Of a DNA stretch of 43,995 bases, positions 16,429 through 25,083 are shown piece by piece. The stretch comes from Herpetosiphonaceae bacterium (GTDB lineage Bacteria > Chloroflexota > Chloroflexia > Chloroflexales > Herpetosiphonaceae), in NCBI GenBank assembly GCA_013538855.1, contig JABXJS010000233.1, forward strand, positions 1 to 43,995, in the 5' to 3' direction. The notes beneath the pieces were generated by a model. The model saw only the letters and a list, made by a program, of their open reading frames with translations. It had not been told where the DNA came from and did no database searches. The translations under genes and the position numbers were made by a program. Each line of letters begins with the position of its first letter. The stretch's first letter is position 1.

Positions 16429-17080
16429 GGGCTGTCTATCCTTGATGACGGTTGACCGACAGGTATCGTATCACAGGTTGCGCGGCGCTGTGTTGCGCTA
16501 TCTTCACCTAGCGCAGCAGAATCACCGTTGCTAGCCTAACAAGCATACGTGCAGGCGCAGGCGTTTGGATCACACGGGAGCGAGGCTAGCCCACTGCTCA
16601 AGCAGTCGCACTGGGGACTGGAGCGCCGCCAGCCGGTGCTAGGAAAACGAGCGGGCGCATGAGCACCAGCGCAGGCGCAAGCGGTACAGCGAGCGCCAAG
16701 CACGGCGCTTTTTTTCAAATACCCCACAGAGGGGCTGCCGACAGCTTCAGTGCGGCGAGCACATCTGTGCATATGCCAGCAGCCAGCGCGTGGCGTAAGT
16801 TTGCGCATGGGCGACCAACGACTGCGAAGTGTTGCTATGACATATGGGAGCGGCTACGCGCTGTGCTCGGGGGCGGCGTCCCCTCTCACAGCGCGTAGAG
16901 GGTAGGATGAAAATAAGCGTCTGTGGTTGGGGCATACAGCTCAGCCGACAGGGCCAGGCAGCGCGCGCCCGCTCGTAGGGACGGGCGGCGCTGCTAGCCG
17001 TCAGCGTCGGCGTGATCAGCGCAGCGCTGTGCATGGTGACGGGATCGGCGACGGAAGGTGTGCGGCTACGGGCCAAGCGC
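16429..17080. other. Gene-free stretch with terminator and long hairpin
   Basis: No credible protein-coding frame is seen in about 650 bases. It does hold an intrinsic terminator with seven T on the plus strand (16692-16715) that no visible gene uses, and a perfect 12-bp stem at 16854-16865/16887-16898 whose 21-base interior contains a further GGGG/CCCC pairing. The G-rich tract 16560-16690 contains several short inverted repeats. A non-coding RNA ending at 16715 is possible. I do not recognise RNase P RNA, tmRNA, SRP RNA or 6S RNA in it. Confidence 0.4.
16692..16715 (+). terminator. Orphan intrinsic terminator
   Basis: Stem AGCGCC/GGCGCT (16692-16697 with 16704-16709), six-base loop, then a run of T (16709-16715). 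No plus-strand gene lies upstream, which hints at an unannotated short transcript. Confidence 0.65.
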
Positions 17081-17116
17081 GCTAAAAAGCAAAAGCACCG
17101 CGATGTGCGATGCTTT
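17081..17116 (-). terminator. Terminator of the tRNA cluster
   Basis: On the minus strand, AAAGCATCGC pairs with GCGGTGCTTT (17107-17116 with 17092-17101, one G-U pair), followed by TTGCTTTTT. It lies just after the last tRNA of the cluster. Confidence 0.75.
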
Positions 17117-17124
17117 TAGGGAAT

Positions 17125-17201
<77 letters not shown>

Positions 17202-17223
17202 ACTTTAGAAAAGGTTGTCTCAC

Positions 17224-17309
<86 letters not shown>

Positions 17310-17316
17310 AAAAAAA

Positions 17317-17393
<77 letters not shown>

Positions 17394-17504
17394 ATACTTT
17401 TGCCTACAAAGGAACAAGTGCTGTGGTTTATTTCAGCCCGACTAGTCTACCACAGGGGCGAAATGCTGTCAAACAATTGGCATACCATCACCAGGGTTTA
17501 TAGT

Positions 17505-17534
17505 TTGACGGTTGGCGTAGACCTGCCCTATAAT
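17505..17534 (+). promoter_or_regulatory. Housekeeping-type promoter
   Basis: TTGACG (17505-17510), 18-base spacer, TATAAT (17529-17534), 50 bases before the GTG start at 17584. It is the best sigma-70-like promoter in the window. Confidence 0.75.
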
Positions 17535-17583
17535 TCAGCTACTTTGTCCATTAAAGCACAAAATCTTTTTAGGAGGCCCGCTG

Positions 17584-18063
17584 GTGACGCAACTGACCAA
17601 AGCACCGACGTTTAACCTTAATGAAGGCAGCCTCGCGCTGGGGCTGTTTGTTTTATGGCTCATCGTGCTGGGCGCAGCAGCATTCTGGCTGCGCATGAAA
17701 CCGCAGAAGAATGCAGCGCGCATGGCGTTTCGCAAACGCACGGCGATCGTCCTGCTGGTGATCGCTGGGCTGGGAGTCGTGAACTCGCTAGCGGGTATGT
17801 TTGGCGTGCCGGTGGTCGAGTGGTCGCTATGGGGCTTGATCCTGTTTCTGATCCTGGTGATCTTCTCGATCTACGCCTTCTGGGATGCGCGCACGCGCCT
17901 GCCCGCCCGTGCTGCCAGCTCTGGCCGTGCGGTGCGCGAAGCGCCCAAGCACATCACCGCGCCCGGCACGGTTAGCCCAGGCAGCAGCGTGAACACGCAG
18001 CCGCGACCGGAGGCCACCACCGGCCGTCGCGATGCGCGCCGCGCCAAAAAGCGCAAACGCTAA
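17584..18063 (+). CDS. Small multi-pass membrane protein, unknown function
   Basis: A 159-residue protein with three probable membrane helices (residues about 13-33, 50-70 and 75-98) and a basic, Arg/Lys-rich tail ending KKRKR that should lie in the cytoplasm. It starts with GTG at 17584; AGGAGG lies eight bases upstream and a consensus promoter further up. It stands alone, followed by a terminator at 18104-18143. No family is recognised, and the basic tail could bind nucleic acid or acidic lipids. Confidence 0.7.
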   Translation: MTQLTKAPTFNLNEGSLALGLFVLWLIVLGAAAFWLRMKPQKNAARMAFRKRTAIVLLVIAGLGVVNSLAGMFGVPVVEWSLWGLILFLILVIFSIYAFWDARTRLPARAASSGRAVREAPKHITAPGTVSPGSSVNTQPRPEATTGRRDARRAKKRKR

Positions 18064-18103
18064 GCACCGCTTGCGCTCCGTGCGGTAGCCCCACTTTTGC
18101 ACA

Positions 18104-18143
18104 ACCACCCGCTCTTTGATCAAGAGGCGGGTGGTGTGTTTTT
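18104..18143 (+). terminator. Intrinsic terminator
   Basis: Stem ACCACCCGC/GCGGGTGGT (18104-18112 with 18127-18135), extended by a TCTT/AAGA inner pairing, then GTGTTTTT. It ends the 17584 gene. Confidence 0.85.
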
Positions 18144-18164
18144 AGCCCGCGCAGCGCAGTATGC

Positions 18165-18170
18165 TATAGT
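18165..18170 (+). promoter_or_regulatory. Candidate -10 box of the amylase-family gene
   Basis: TATAGT lies directly after the preceding terminator. Transcription would start near 18177, so an ATG at 18180 would be almost leaderless. The ATG at 18222, with AGGAG before it, is the better translation start. Confidence 0.4.
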
Positions 18171-18221
18171 GACAGCACCATGCAACCGACCCATGTTGCA
18201 CTAGCACTAGGAGTAGGTCCG

Positions 18222-20540
18222 ATGTACAGCGAACTGATGCACGAAGGCTCGTGGGTGATTCAAACCGACGAGCTAGAGCTAGGCTTCTCTCTCGACAGCG
18301 GCATGCTGACGATTCTGCGCCGCCTTGGTGGCGTCAACATGCTCAATGTCGGCGGCTCCGACCTGTCGCTCGACGCACAGACGCCGTGGGGCTGGATGAG
18401 CGAGCGCACCTTTCCGCGCTACCTCAGCCATACCGTTCATCACGACCATGACGCCGTGATTTTAGCAATTCATGTGGGGCTTGGCGGCCTATCGCTGATC
18501 GACACCCTGCGCATCACCGGCACGCTCGTAGCGCGCACTGTCGCCGTGACCAACAACAGCGTCAGCGAGGAGCAGCTGCTACACGTGCGCCTGAACCTGC
18601 CCTTTGTCTGCATTGGCAACCGCAGCGATGCGCGCTTTGAAGCCCCCTCCAACAGCTTCCGCCCACGCCTGGCCCTTGAGACCGTGGCCAAGCTGCGCCG
18701 TGGCGAGCTGCCTGGCCGCGCCATCGCCCCAGCCATTCGCCGCAGCCGACTGTTTGAAAACGCGCCGGACCGCGGGCCGGGTCTGCTGGCGGTGCACAGC
18801 GCCAGCTTAAACGAAAATGTGCTCTGCTGGTACTGGAGCACCGTGCAGCCCGCCTGGCCCGACATCAATGGCAACGATGAGGCGATCACGCTCGGCCACG
18901 ATATCGAGCTGGCGGGCTGGCTTGCGCCAGACCAGACGATCAGCGGCGGCACACAGTACTTTATGCTCGTCAAAGGCACCTGGTTCGATGCCATGAGCGC
19001 CTTTCATGCCACATGGTCGGTGCTTGACGTGCACGGGCTAGGCGATATCGCGGAATGGACGCGCGACGCAGCGATCTACGAGGTGCACCCAGGGCTATGG
19101 GGCGGCTTTGCGTCGCTCACCGCCGCGCTGCCGCACATCCGCAGCCTCGGCTTCAACACGCTTAACATCATGCCGATCTGGCGCTACGACAATCGCTCGG
19201 GGCAGCCGTGGGATCTTAACTGGGCCGCCTCTGGCTCGCCCTATGCGATTGAAGATTTCGAGGCGCTAGAGCCAACGCTGGGCACGCCGCAGGAGTTTCG
19301 TGCGCTGGTCGACCGCGCCCACGAGCTGGGCATGCGCGTGCTGTGCGATCTCGTGGTGCAGGGCTGTAGCCGCACCTCGCGCTATCTCAAAGAGCACCCT
19401 GGCTGGTTCTGTCGCGATGTGCGCGGGCGCATCGTCTCCTCGCACGGCTGGAACGACACCGCCAGCTTCGACTGGGCCAACCCCGAGGTGCAGGAGTTCT
19501 TCCTCGACTGGACGACGCGCTTTATCGAGAAGTTCGATATCGATGGCTGGCGCGTCGATGCGCCGCACCGCAAGGAGCCAAACTGGGATCGCCGCCTGGA
19601 GCGCCCGGCCAGCAGCACATCGTTCGGCGTGCTGCACATTATCGACGGCGTGCGCGCGGCGCTGCGCCAGCGCAAGCCGGACGGCGCGCTGCTGTGTGAG
19701 CTGTACGGGCCGCTGTTCACGCTTAACCACGACTTCGCCTACGACTATCTGGCACACCTGATGTTCTTCCACGCGGGCCTCGGCGTGCTCTCGGCCTATG
19801 AGCTAGGCGAGTGGCTGGAGGATCACCTGCTGGCCCTGCCAGATGGCGTCGTGCGCGTCTGCTTCACCGAGACGCACGACACCCGCGATGTCAACCCGAT
19901 TGCCGATGCGGTGCGCGGCTCACGCCTCGCGCATATGCTGCTGGTCGGCCTGGTTGGCTGCGGCTTTGTCCCAATGCTCTGGACCGGGCAGGAGCAGGGC
20001 CAGGCGGAGTTTGTGCGCCACCTGCTGCACGTGCGCGCCAACAACCCGATCCTGCGCACTGGCAGCGTGCACTTCAACAAGGTGCCCTGCGACATGCCTC
20101 AGGTCTGGACGGCGCTGCGCCGCCTTGATCATGCGAGCTTAGTTGTGCTGTTGAACCTCGGCCCCCATCGGCGCACCGTGACGATTAGCATCCCCGTCGA
20201 TCATATGCAGCTCTCCGATGGCACCTACCACCTCTATGAGCTGCTGAGCGACCAAGTGATCGCCGCTGGCGAGCAAACCAGCTGGCAGCGCGAAGAGCTG
20301 CTGAGCCTCGCGCTAACGGTTGATCCCTTTGAATCCATGCTGCTGGCGGTGCGCGCCGGCGATCCGATCACAGCCGATCCGCCCCGCGCAGACGCCACGC
20401 CAGAGCAGATCCCAAGCGCGCCTGAAAGCGCCAACGAGCAGGCGGTCAACGCCAGCCCGGCCGATCATACCGCTCGTGCGCCCAGTGGCAGCGCCAAGCA
20501 GAGCCGCAGCCGTCGCAGCCCACGCAAGCCCAAGGAGTAG
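18222..20540 (+). CDS. Alpha-amylase-family (GH13) protein with GlgE-like region I
   Basis: A 772-residue cytoplasmic protein: an N-terminal beta-sandwich domain (about 1-265), a GH13 TIM barrel (about 280-620), a C-terminal beta domain, and a disordered basic tail ending SRSRRSPRKPKE. Catalytic positions can be followed: nucleophile Asp446 in DGWRVDAPH, acid/base Glu493 in LLCELYGP, and His552-Asp553 in TETHDT. The usual region I DxxxxNH is replaced by DLVVQGCS (Asp376, Gln380), recalling the maltosyltransferase GlgE. VDAPHRKEP also resembles the GlgE VDNPHTKP. An alpha-glucan transferase or hydrolase is likely; the exact reaction is unknown. The start at 18222 is chosen for its AGGAG; an in-frame ATG at 18180 has none. 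The next gene begins four bases after the stop. Confidence 0.85.
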   Translation: MYSELMHEGSWVIQTDELELGFSLDSGMLTILRRLGGVNMLNVGGSDLSLDAQTPWGWMSERTFPRYLSHTVHHDHDAVILAIHVGLGGLSLIDTLRITGTLVARTVAVTNNSVSEEQLLHVRLNLPFVCIGNRSDARFEAPSNSFRPRLALETVAKLRRGELPGRAIAPAIRRSRLFENAPDRGPGLLAVHSASLNENVLCWYWSTVQPAWPDINGNDEAITLGHDIELAGWLAPDQTISGGTQYFMLVKGTWFDAMSAFHATWSVLDVHGLGDIAEWTRDAAIYEVHPGLWGGFASLTAALPHIRSLGFNTLNIMPIWRYDNRSGQPWDLNWAASGSPYAIEDFEALEPTLGTPQEFRALVDRAHELGMRVLCDLVVQGCSRTSRYLKEHPGWFCRDVRGRIVSSHGWNDTASFDWANPEVQEFFLDWTTRFIEKFDIDGWRVDAPHRKEPNWDRRLERPASSTSFGVLHIIDGVRAALRQRKPDGALLCELYGPLFTLNHDFAYDYLAHLMFFHAGLGVLSAYELGEWLEDHLLALPDGVVRVCFTETHDTRDVNPIADAVRGSRLAHMLLVGLVGCGFVPMLWTGQEQGQAEFVRHLLHVRANNPILRTGSVHFNKVPCDMPQVWTALRRLDHASLVVLLNLGPHRRTVTISIPVDHMQLSDGTYHLYELLSDQVIAAGEQTSWQREELLSLALTVDPFESMLLAVRAGDPITADPPRADATPEQIPSAPESANEQAVNASPADHTARAPSGSAKQSRSRRSPRKPKE

Positions 20541-20543
20541 CCG

Positions 20544-21398
20544 GTGACGTGGTGTAGCATCGATGGCACGCTGCGGCCGCTGTCAGCAGCGGCTGTGTCG
20601 ATCAGCGACCGCGGCTGGAGCCTCGCCGACGGCTGCTTTGAAACGATCCGCGTGCATGCTGGACGGGCGCTGTGGCTCGATGCCCATCTGGCGCGCCTGC
20701 GGCAGGGGCTGGCGACACTGGCCATTCCGGCACCGCCAACGCTGGCCACACTTAGCGCCGAGCTGCGGCGTCTGTGCGACCGCCTGGAGCTGCGCGACGG
20801 CCTCGCACGTGTGCAGATCAGCCGTGGCGTGCAGGCGCAGCGCGGCCTCGCGTGGCATGCGCCCACACCAACCAGCGTGATCACAGCAGCGGCGGCTGCG
20901 CCCTGGCCCAGCGCGCCAGCAGTGCGGCTGGCGCTTGTCGCCCAATCGACACGGCGCAACGAGTGGTCGCCGCTGAGCCGCTGTAAGTGTATGGCCAGCT
21001 ACCCCGACCAACTGCTGGCCCTCGATGAGGCGCGCCGGGCTGGCGCAGACGATGCGCTGATCCGCAACACTGCTGGCGAGCTAGCCTGTACATGTGTTGG
21101 CAACCTATGGCTGGTGCTAGATGGGGTGCTCGTCACGCCGCCAGTGGCAGCGGGCGCGGTGCCAGGCGTTGTGCGCCAACACATCCTGGCGCATGCCGCA
21201 GCGTGGGGCCTAGCGGCACAGGTCGCCAGGCTCACGCTGGAGCAGCTCGCGCGGGCCAGCGAGGTCTTCAGCACCAACGTTGGCTACGGCGTGGCGCAGC
21301 TTCAGCTTATCACGGCCGAGCGCAGCCCAGCACCAGTCAGCATGCGCGTATTGCAGGCGCTGCGGGCTACAGCAGATGCCGATCCAACCTCCGACTAA
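20544..21398 (+). CDS. Class IV PLP-dependent enzyme, aminodeoxychorismate lyase-like
   Basis: A 284-residue enzyme of the branched-chain aminotransferase/aminodeoxychorismate lyase fold (PabC/IlvE/D-amino-acid aminotransferase group). The N-terminus has ISDRGWSLADGCFETIRV, typical of PabC-like members. The PLP Lys is Lys148 (SRCKCMASY), followed by LLALDEARRAGADDALI and NLWLVLDGVLVTPP. The Glu that normally faces the pyridine nitrogen (EGSASNLF-type motif) is replaced by Cys182 (LACTCVGNLW). Folate-pathway lyase is the first guess, but no pabA or pabB is nearby. GTG start with AAGGAG inside the end of the previous gene; probably co-transcribed with it. A terminator follows. Confidence 0.8.
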   Translation: MTWCSIDGTLRPLSAAAVSISDRGWSLADGCFETIRVHAGRALWLDAHLARLRQGLATLAIPAPPTLATLSAELRRLCDRLELRDGLARVQISRGVQAQRGLAWHAPTPTSVITAAAAAPWPSAPAVRLALVAQSTRRNEWSPLSRCKCMASYPDQLLALDEARRAGADDALIRNTAGELACTCVGNLWLVLDGVLVTPPVAAGAVPGVVRQHILAHAAAWGLAAQVARLTLEQLARASEVFSTNVGYGVAQLQLITAERSPAPVSMRVLQALRATADADPTSD

Positions 21399-21423
21399 GC
21401 TTCCTCACATCAACGTGCAGCGT

Positions 21424-21451
21424 GAGCCTAGCAGCGTGTGCTAGGCTCTTT
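21424..21451 (+). terminator. Intrinsic terminator
   Basis: A perfect 10-bp stem GAGCCTAGCA/TGCTAGGCTC (21424-21433 with 21439-21448), 5-base loop, then TTT. It ends the 18222-21398 pair. Confidence 0.75.
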
Positions 21452-21610
21452 GAGCGGCAATCGACAAAAGTGCGCCAATCCTTAAAACAATCGCTAGGCC
21501 AAATAGGCACAATTTAGGGCTTTAAGATGACCAGGTATCAGGGGCAAATTGTCATTAAGGACTATTGCATTAAGAATTTGTTTTTGTTAGCGTAGTTTTG
21601 GCCCCAAAAA

Positions 21611-21626
21611 TTCCCAACCATGGGAA
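21611..21626. promoter_or_regulatory. Inverted repeat upstream of the GAF-STAS gene
   Basis: TTCCCA-ACCA-TGGGAA forms a perfect 6-bp dyad 52 bases before the ATG. Two direct CATTAAG copies lie upstream (about 21553 and 21568) in an AT-rich stretch. A regulator site is plausible but not shown. Confidence 0.3.
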
Positions 21627-21678
21627 CCAGTAGAAGAGAAGGACACACAGCGTGTGTTCTTGTTGAAAGGATGATGAC

Positions 21679-23229
21679 ATGCCCACACCACGCAAGCCGA
21701 GCGGCCCCCGCTCGAGCAAGCCTAAGAACGGCCTAAGCACAGAACAGCAGGCTGAGCTGATCATCAAAGCGACGCAGACCATCGGCAGCGCTCAATCACT
21801 TGATGAAATGCTGGCAACCTTGAGCCGCGTGCTAGAGTTCGACTTCATCGACATCCTTGTGCTCCTGCGCATCTACGGCGATAACTACGAGGGCGTCGAG
21901 GTGCTCAGCGTTTGGGATCGGGCCAAGGAGCTAGCGATGCCAGCAGGCACACGCCTCCCGCGCGAGAAAAATCCGTCGCTCCAGTCCGTGTCCATGGACG
22001 AGCCGACGATCTTCAACGACTATCGCAGCGACGAGCGCGTTGATGAAGACTCGCGCGCCATCATGGTTGATCAGATGAATATCCTCTCAGCGGCAACGTT
22101 CCCGCTGCGGGTGGGCAACACCACCATCGGCATCTTTGGCGTCGATAGCCGTGAGCAGCATACATTCACCCCTGGCGAGATCGAGATCTTCAATAATCTC
22201 GCCCAAGTGCTGGCCGTCGTGGTTAAGGGCATCGAGAGCCAAAACAAGCTGATGCGCCAGGTGGAGCGGATGCACCTGCTCTACCGCGTCAGCGAGCGCC
22301 TCATGCAGTACAACGATGAAGATACGCTGATCAAACAGGCCACGCACATGCTGGTCGAAGAGACCGGCTATCGCAACAGCTGGATCGCGCTGGTGGATCG
22401 CGACGCGGGCAAGCTGGTGGGCCACAGCGGAGCTGGCGTGCTGCTCACGCCTGAGCTGATCGCTATGGAGTACACGCTCGACACGCCGGTCACCGTGGTT
22501 GATGTCGCCAACAACGGCCAGATGATCGCCTACAACTCGCGTGAGCGAGCCAAAGCAGAGGGCTGGGAGGAGCTGGCGATCAACGCCGATCTGTACACCA
22601 CCATCAATGTTCCGCTGCGCACCGCCGAGGCCGTTATCGGCATCCTGGCCGTCGGCTCGTCAGCGCCAACTGCCGAGGAGTCCGAGCTATCGCTGCTGGC
22701 AGCGTTCGCCAATCAGCTGGCGGTGAGCCTCCAGCGCATCCGCCTCACCCAGAAGCAGGCCGAGCAGCTCCAGGCGCTGTCGGCATCGTACGCCCAGCAG
22801 GAGCAGCTGCTCAACACGGTGCGCGAGCTATCGACGCCGACGATTCCGATCTACAACGGCGTGCTGATTATGCCGCTGGTTGGCCATCTGGACACCAACC
22901 GCAGCTCGCAGGTGACCGAGTCGCTGCTGTATGCGATCCAGCAGCAGGACGCCGACGTGGCGATCTTGGATATCACCGGCGTGCCGATCATCGACACCAG
23001 CGTCGCCAACCACCTCATCCAGGCCACCAAGGCGGCCAACCTGCTTGGCACCACCTGTATGATCGTCGGCATCACGCCCGAGGTCGCCCAGACAATCACG
23101 CAGCTGGGCGTCGATATGCAGGGCCTGATCACGCGGCGCAACTTGCAGGCCGGCATTATGGAGGCGTTCCGCCACCGCGGCCTGCGCATCGTCCGCGTCC
23201 GCGAGCGCTACGAGGAGGTCGAAGAGTAG
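21679..23229 (+). CDS. GAF-GAF-STAS regulator (RsbR-like)
   Basis: A 516-residue cytoplasmic protein. It has a basic disordered front (about 1-20), two GAF sensor domains (about 25-195 and 205-355), a short coiled linker rich in Gln/Glu (QKQAEQLQALSASYAQQEQ), and a C-terminal STAS domain (about 385-500). The STAS region keeps the RsbR-type core ILDITGVPIIDTSVANHL, with Thr/Ser at the phosphorylatable positions. Such proteins build stressosome-like complexes or act as sigma-factor antagonist regulators. No RsbT/RsbW kinase gene lies nearby. ATG start with AAAGGATG upstream. A strong terminator follows. Confidence 0.9.
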   Translation: MPTPRKPSGPRSSKPKNGLSTEQQAELIIKATQTIGSAQSLDEMLATLSRVLEFDFIDILVLLRIYGDNYEGVEVLSVWDRAKELAMPAGTRLPREKNPSLQSVSMDEPTIFNDYRSDERVDEDSRAIMVDQMNILSAATFPLRVGNTTIGIFGVDSREQHTFTPGEIEIFNNLAQVLAVVVKGIESQNKLMRQVERMHLLYRVSERLMQYNDEDTLIKQATHMLVEETGYRNSWIALVDRDAGKLVGHSGAGVLLTPELIAMEYTLDTPVTVVDVANNGQMIAYNSRERAKAEGWEELAINADLYTTINVPLRTAEAVIGILAVGSSAPTAEESELSLLAAFANQLAVSLQRIRLTQKQAEQLQALSASYAQQEQLLNTVRELSTPTIPIYNGVLIMPLVGHLDTNRSSQVTESLLYAIQQQDADVAILDITGVPIIDTSVANHLIQATKAANLLGTTCMIVGITPEVAQTITQLGVDMQGLITRRNLQAGIMEAFRHRGLRIVRVRERYEEVEE

Positions 23230-23251
23230 CCAGCGACGGCGCTAAACCACT

Positions 23252-23294
23252 GCGGGCGCACATCCAGTGCATGGATGTGCGCCCGCGCTCGTTT
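23252..23294 (+). terminator. Strong terminator hairpin
   Basis: A perfect 15-bp stem (23252-23266 with 23272-23286) with a 5-base loop, followed shortly by TTTT (23291-23294). It ends the GAF-STAS transcript. The remaining bases to 23495 hold no gene. Confidence 0.85.
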
Positions 23295-23495
23295 TAGCTG
23301 TGCGCGCGACACTTGCGGCTTGGCCAGGGCCGCTTGCGCGCTTCAGGCTAGGCATGGTCGATGTACGCCCGTGCTGGGTAGACACAGCCGCTGCTGCCGC
23401 CTGCGCCTGCGCAATCGCACCCGCTGATCGGCGCGCCTCGCTCGTGTGAGCCAACGAAGGTAGCGCGGGGTAGCGGATGCGCGCCCGCTGCCCGG

Positions 23496-24545
23496 CTAGC
23501 CCAGCGCCTGCGCTAGCCAGCGCCGCCAGTTGCCGCCGAGGACGGCGCGAATATCGGCGTCGCTCCAGCCGTCGCTGGCCAGCGCAGCGCCAATCTGCGG
23601 CAGATCGCCCCAGCGCTCCAGTCCAGCCGGGATGGTCTCGGAGCCAAAGCCGCCGTCGAAGTCGCTGCCCAGGCCGACGTGGCGGGTGCTGCCAGCCAGC
23701 GTGCAGATGTGGTCGATGTGGCGCACGACAGCGTCGAGGCCCACGCTGGCCTTGACGCCGTCCCACTGCGGCACGAGCATCGGATTACAGGGCACAATGC
23801 CGATCACGCCGTCGCGCTCGACGACGGCCTTGATCATCGCGTCGCTGAGATAGCGATCGCGTGGCTCGCTGAGGGCGCGGCAGTTGGCGTGCGAGGCGGC
23901 GACCGGCGTCTCGATCAGCTCCAGCGCCTCCCAGAAGCTCGCCTCGGCCAGGTGGCTCACGTCGAGCGCCACGCCAAGCTGGTTCATGGCGGTGATCAAC
24001 TCACGGCCAAGCGCGGTCAGCGGACCAGGCGCGCCGGTGCCGCCGCTGTAGCGGGTGGCCTGCCAGGCCGGGCCAAGCCAGCGCAGGCCCGCAGCATGCC
24101 ACTCGGCTAGCTCGCTGGGATCGACAAGGCCGTCGGCTCCCTCCATCAGCAGCACCAGCCCTGGCGGTCCGCTGCTGGCAGCGCAGGCGGCGTCAAGGTC
24201 GCTGCTGCTGGCGACAAGGCGCAGGTGGCCGGATGCGACCTGATCCTGGTACCAGCGCAGCTGCTCCAGGGCCTGCGCGCGCGCCTCGGCAGGCGTGCTG
24301 TAGGCGCGCTGGTCAAACGGGGTTCCGGCGCTCGCAGGCACGATGAAGATGGTGCCGCAGACCACCGTCGGCATGTGCGCGGCGATCTCGGGCAGCGTGG
24401 TAGTCAGCGTGCCGTTGTCGCGCCGCCAGGCTGCGGACTGCTCGGCGGCGCGCTGGCGGCCAGCCGCAACGCTAACGTTCAGGTCGCGTCCAAGGCCGAT
24501 AGCGTTGTAGGCGAGATCAAGGTGGGCGTCAATCAGCAGGCTCAC
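23496..24545 (-). CDS. Membrane dipeptidase (peptidase family M19)
   Basis: A 349-residue zinc dipeptidase of the renal dipeptidase (M19) TIM-barrel family. The first zinc motif is DAHLDLAYN, LMEGADGL contains the bridging Glu, SHANCRAL carries the next His, and GLGSDFDGG near residue 280 is the conserved Asp motif. Family members cleave dipeptides, some with D-residues; the substrate is not defined here. No signal peptide is present, so it acts in the cytoplasm. The GTG start at 24545 is supported by AGGAGC and lies two bases after the upstream stop, so it is translationally coupled to the DinB-like gene. Confidence 0.92.
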   Translation of the reverse strand: MSLLIDAHLDLAYNAIGLGRDLNVSVAAGRQRAAEQSAAWRRDNGTLTTTLPEIAAHMPTVVCGTIFIVPASAGTPFDQRAYSTPAEARAQALEQLRWYQDQVASGHLRLVASSSDLDAACAASSGPPGLVLLMEGADGLVDPSELAEWHAAGLRWLGPAWQATRYSGGTGAPGPLTALGRELITAMNQLGVALDVSHLAEASFWEALELIETPVAASHANCRALSEPRDRYLSDAMIKAVVERDGVIGIVPCNPMLVPQWDGVKASVGLDAVVRHIDHICTLAGSTRHVGLGSDFDGGFGSETIPAGLERWGDLPQIGAALASDGWSDADIRAVLGGNWRRWLAQALG

Positions 24546-24546
24546 A

Positions 24547-25026
24547 TCAGTGCTCCTGAACCTGGCCGGTCTCTAGCTCCTGGCGATGCATGCGCATGTG
24601 GATGGTGATCACGCCGATGTAGTCTGCGGGGGCGAAGAGCTGGCCGACCGGGTGGTACAGTTTGAGGTCGGCGGGGGCGCTGGCGCACTGCTCGACGAAC
24701 TGGTCGAAGAGTGGGCCGGCCTGCTGCCAGGCGGTCTGTAGCTCATCGACGCTGCGGCCATTCCAGCCGGCCACCTGCTCCTCGTTCCAGCGATGCAGAT
24801 CGAAGCTGGCGCGCGACGCCTCGCTCTGTGGCTCGCCGGCGCGCAGCTGGGCCTGGCCGAGCTTGATCATGCCGGTGGTGGCGGTGAGAATGTGCACCAT
24901 GATCTGCCAGGGCGTCCAGCCATCGTCGCGCACGGCGGCGTGCAGCTGATCGGCGGCGGCGTACTCCTCAAACTTGGCCCAGATGCGCTGGGCCTCTTTG
25001 TCGAATAGTTGGCGCGGGGTGAGCAT
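24547..25026 (-). CDS. DinB-like four-helix protein
   Basis: A 159-residue protein of the DinB/YfiT-like superfamily, which forms a four-helix bundle that often binds a metal through three His. Suitable ligands are His in QIMVHILTATTG and the pair in HMRMHRQELE near the C-terminus. Members include thiol transferases and many stress-linked proteins of unknown activity. ATG with GAGGAGG upstream. It is first in a two-gene unit with the dipeptidase. Confidence 0.8.
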   Translation of the reverse strand: MLTPRQLFDKEAQRIWAKFEEYAAADQLHAAVRDDGWTPWQIMVHILTATTGMIKLGQAQLRAGEPQSEASRASFDLHRWNEEQVAGWNGRSVDELQTAWQQAGPLFDQFVEQCASAPADLKLYHPVGQLFAPADYIGVITIHMRMHRQELETGQVQEH

Positions 25027-25083
25027 ATAGCTGATCCTCCTCGATCACATGAAACGTGCGCCCCATCATAGCACAAGCGCCCG

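Noticed and set aside
16540-16690. RNase P RNA, SRP RNA or cobalamin riboswitch
   Set aside because: The conserved core sequences of these RNAs are not found; only generic GC-rich pairing is present.
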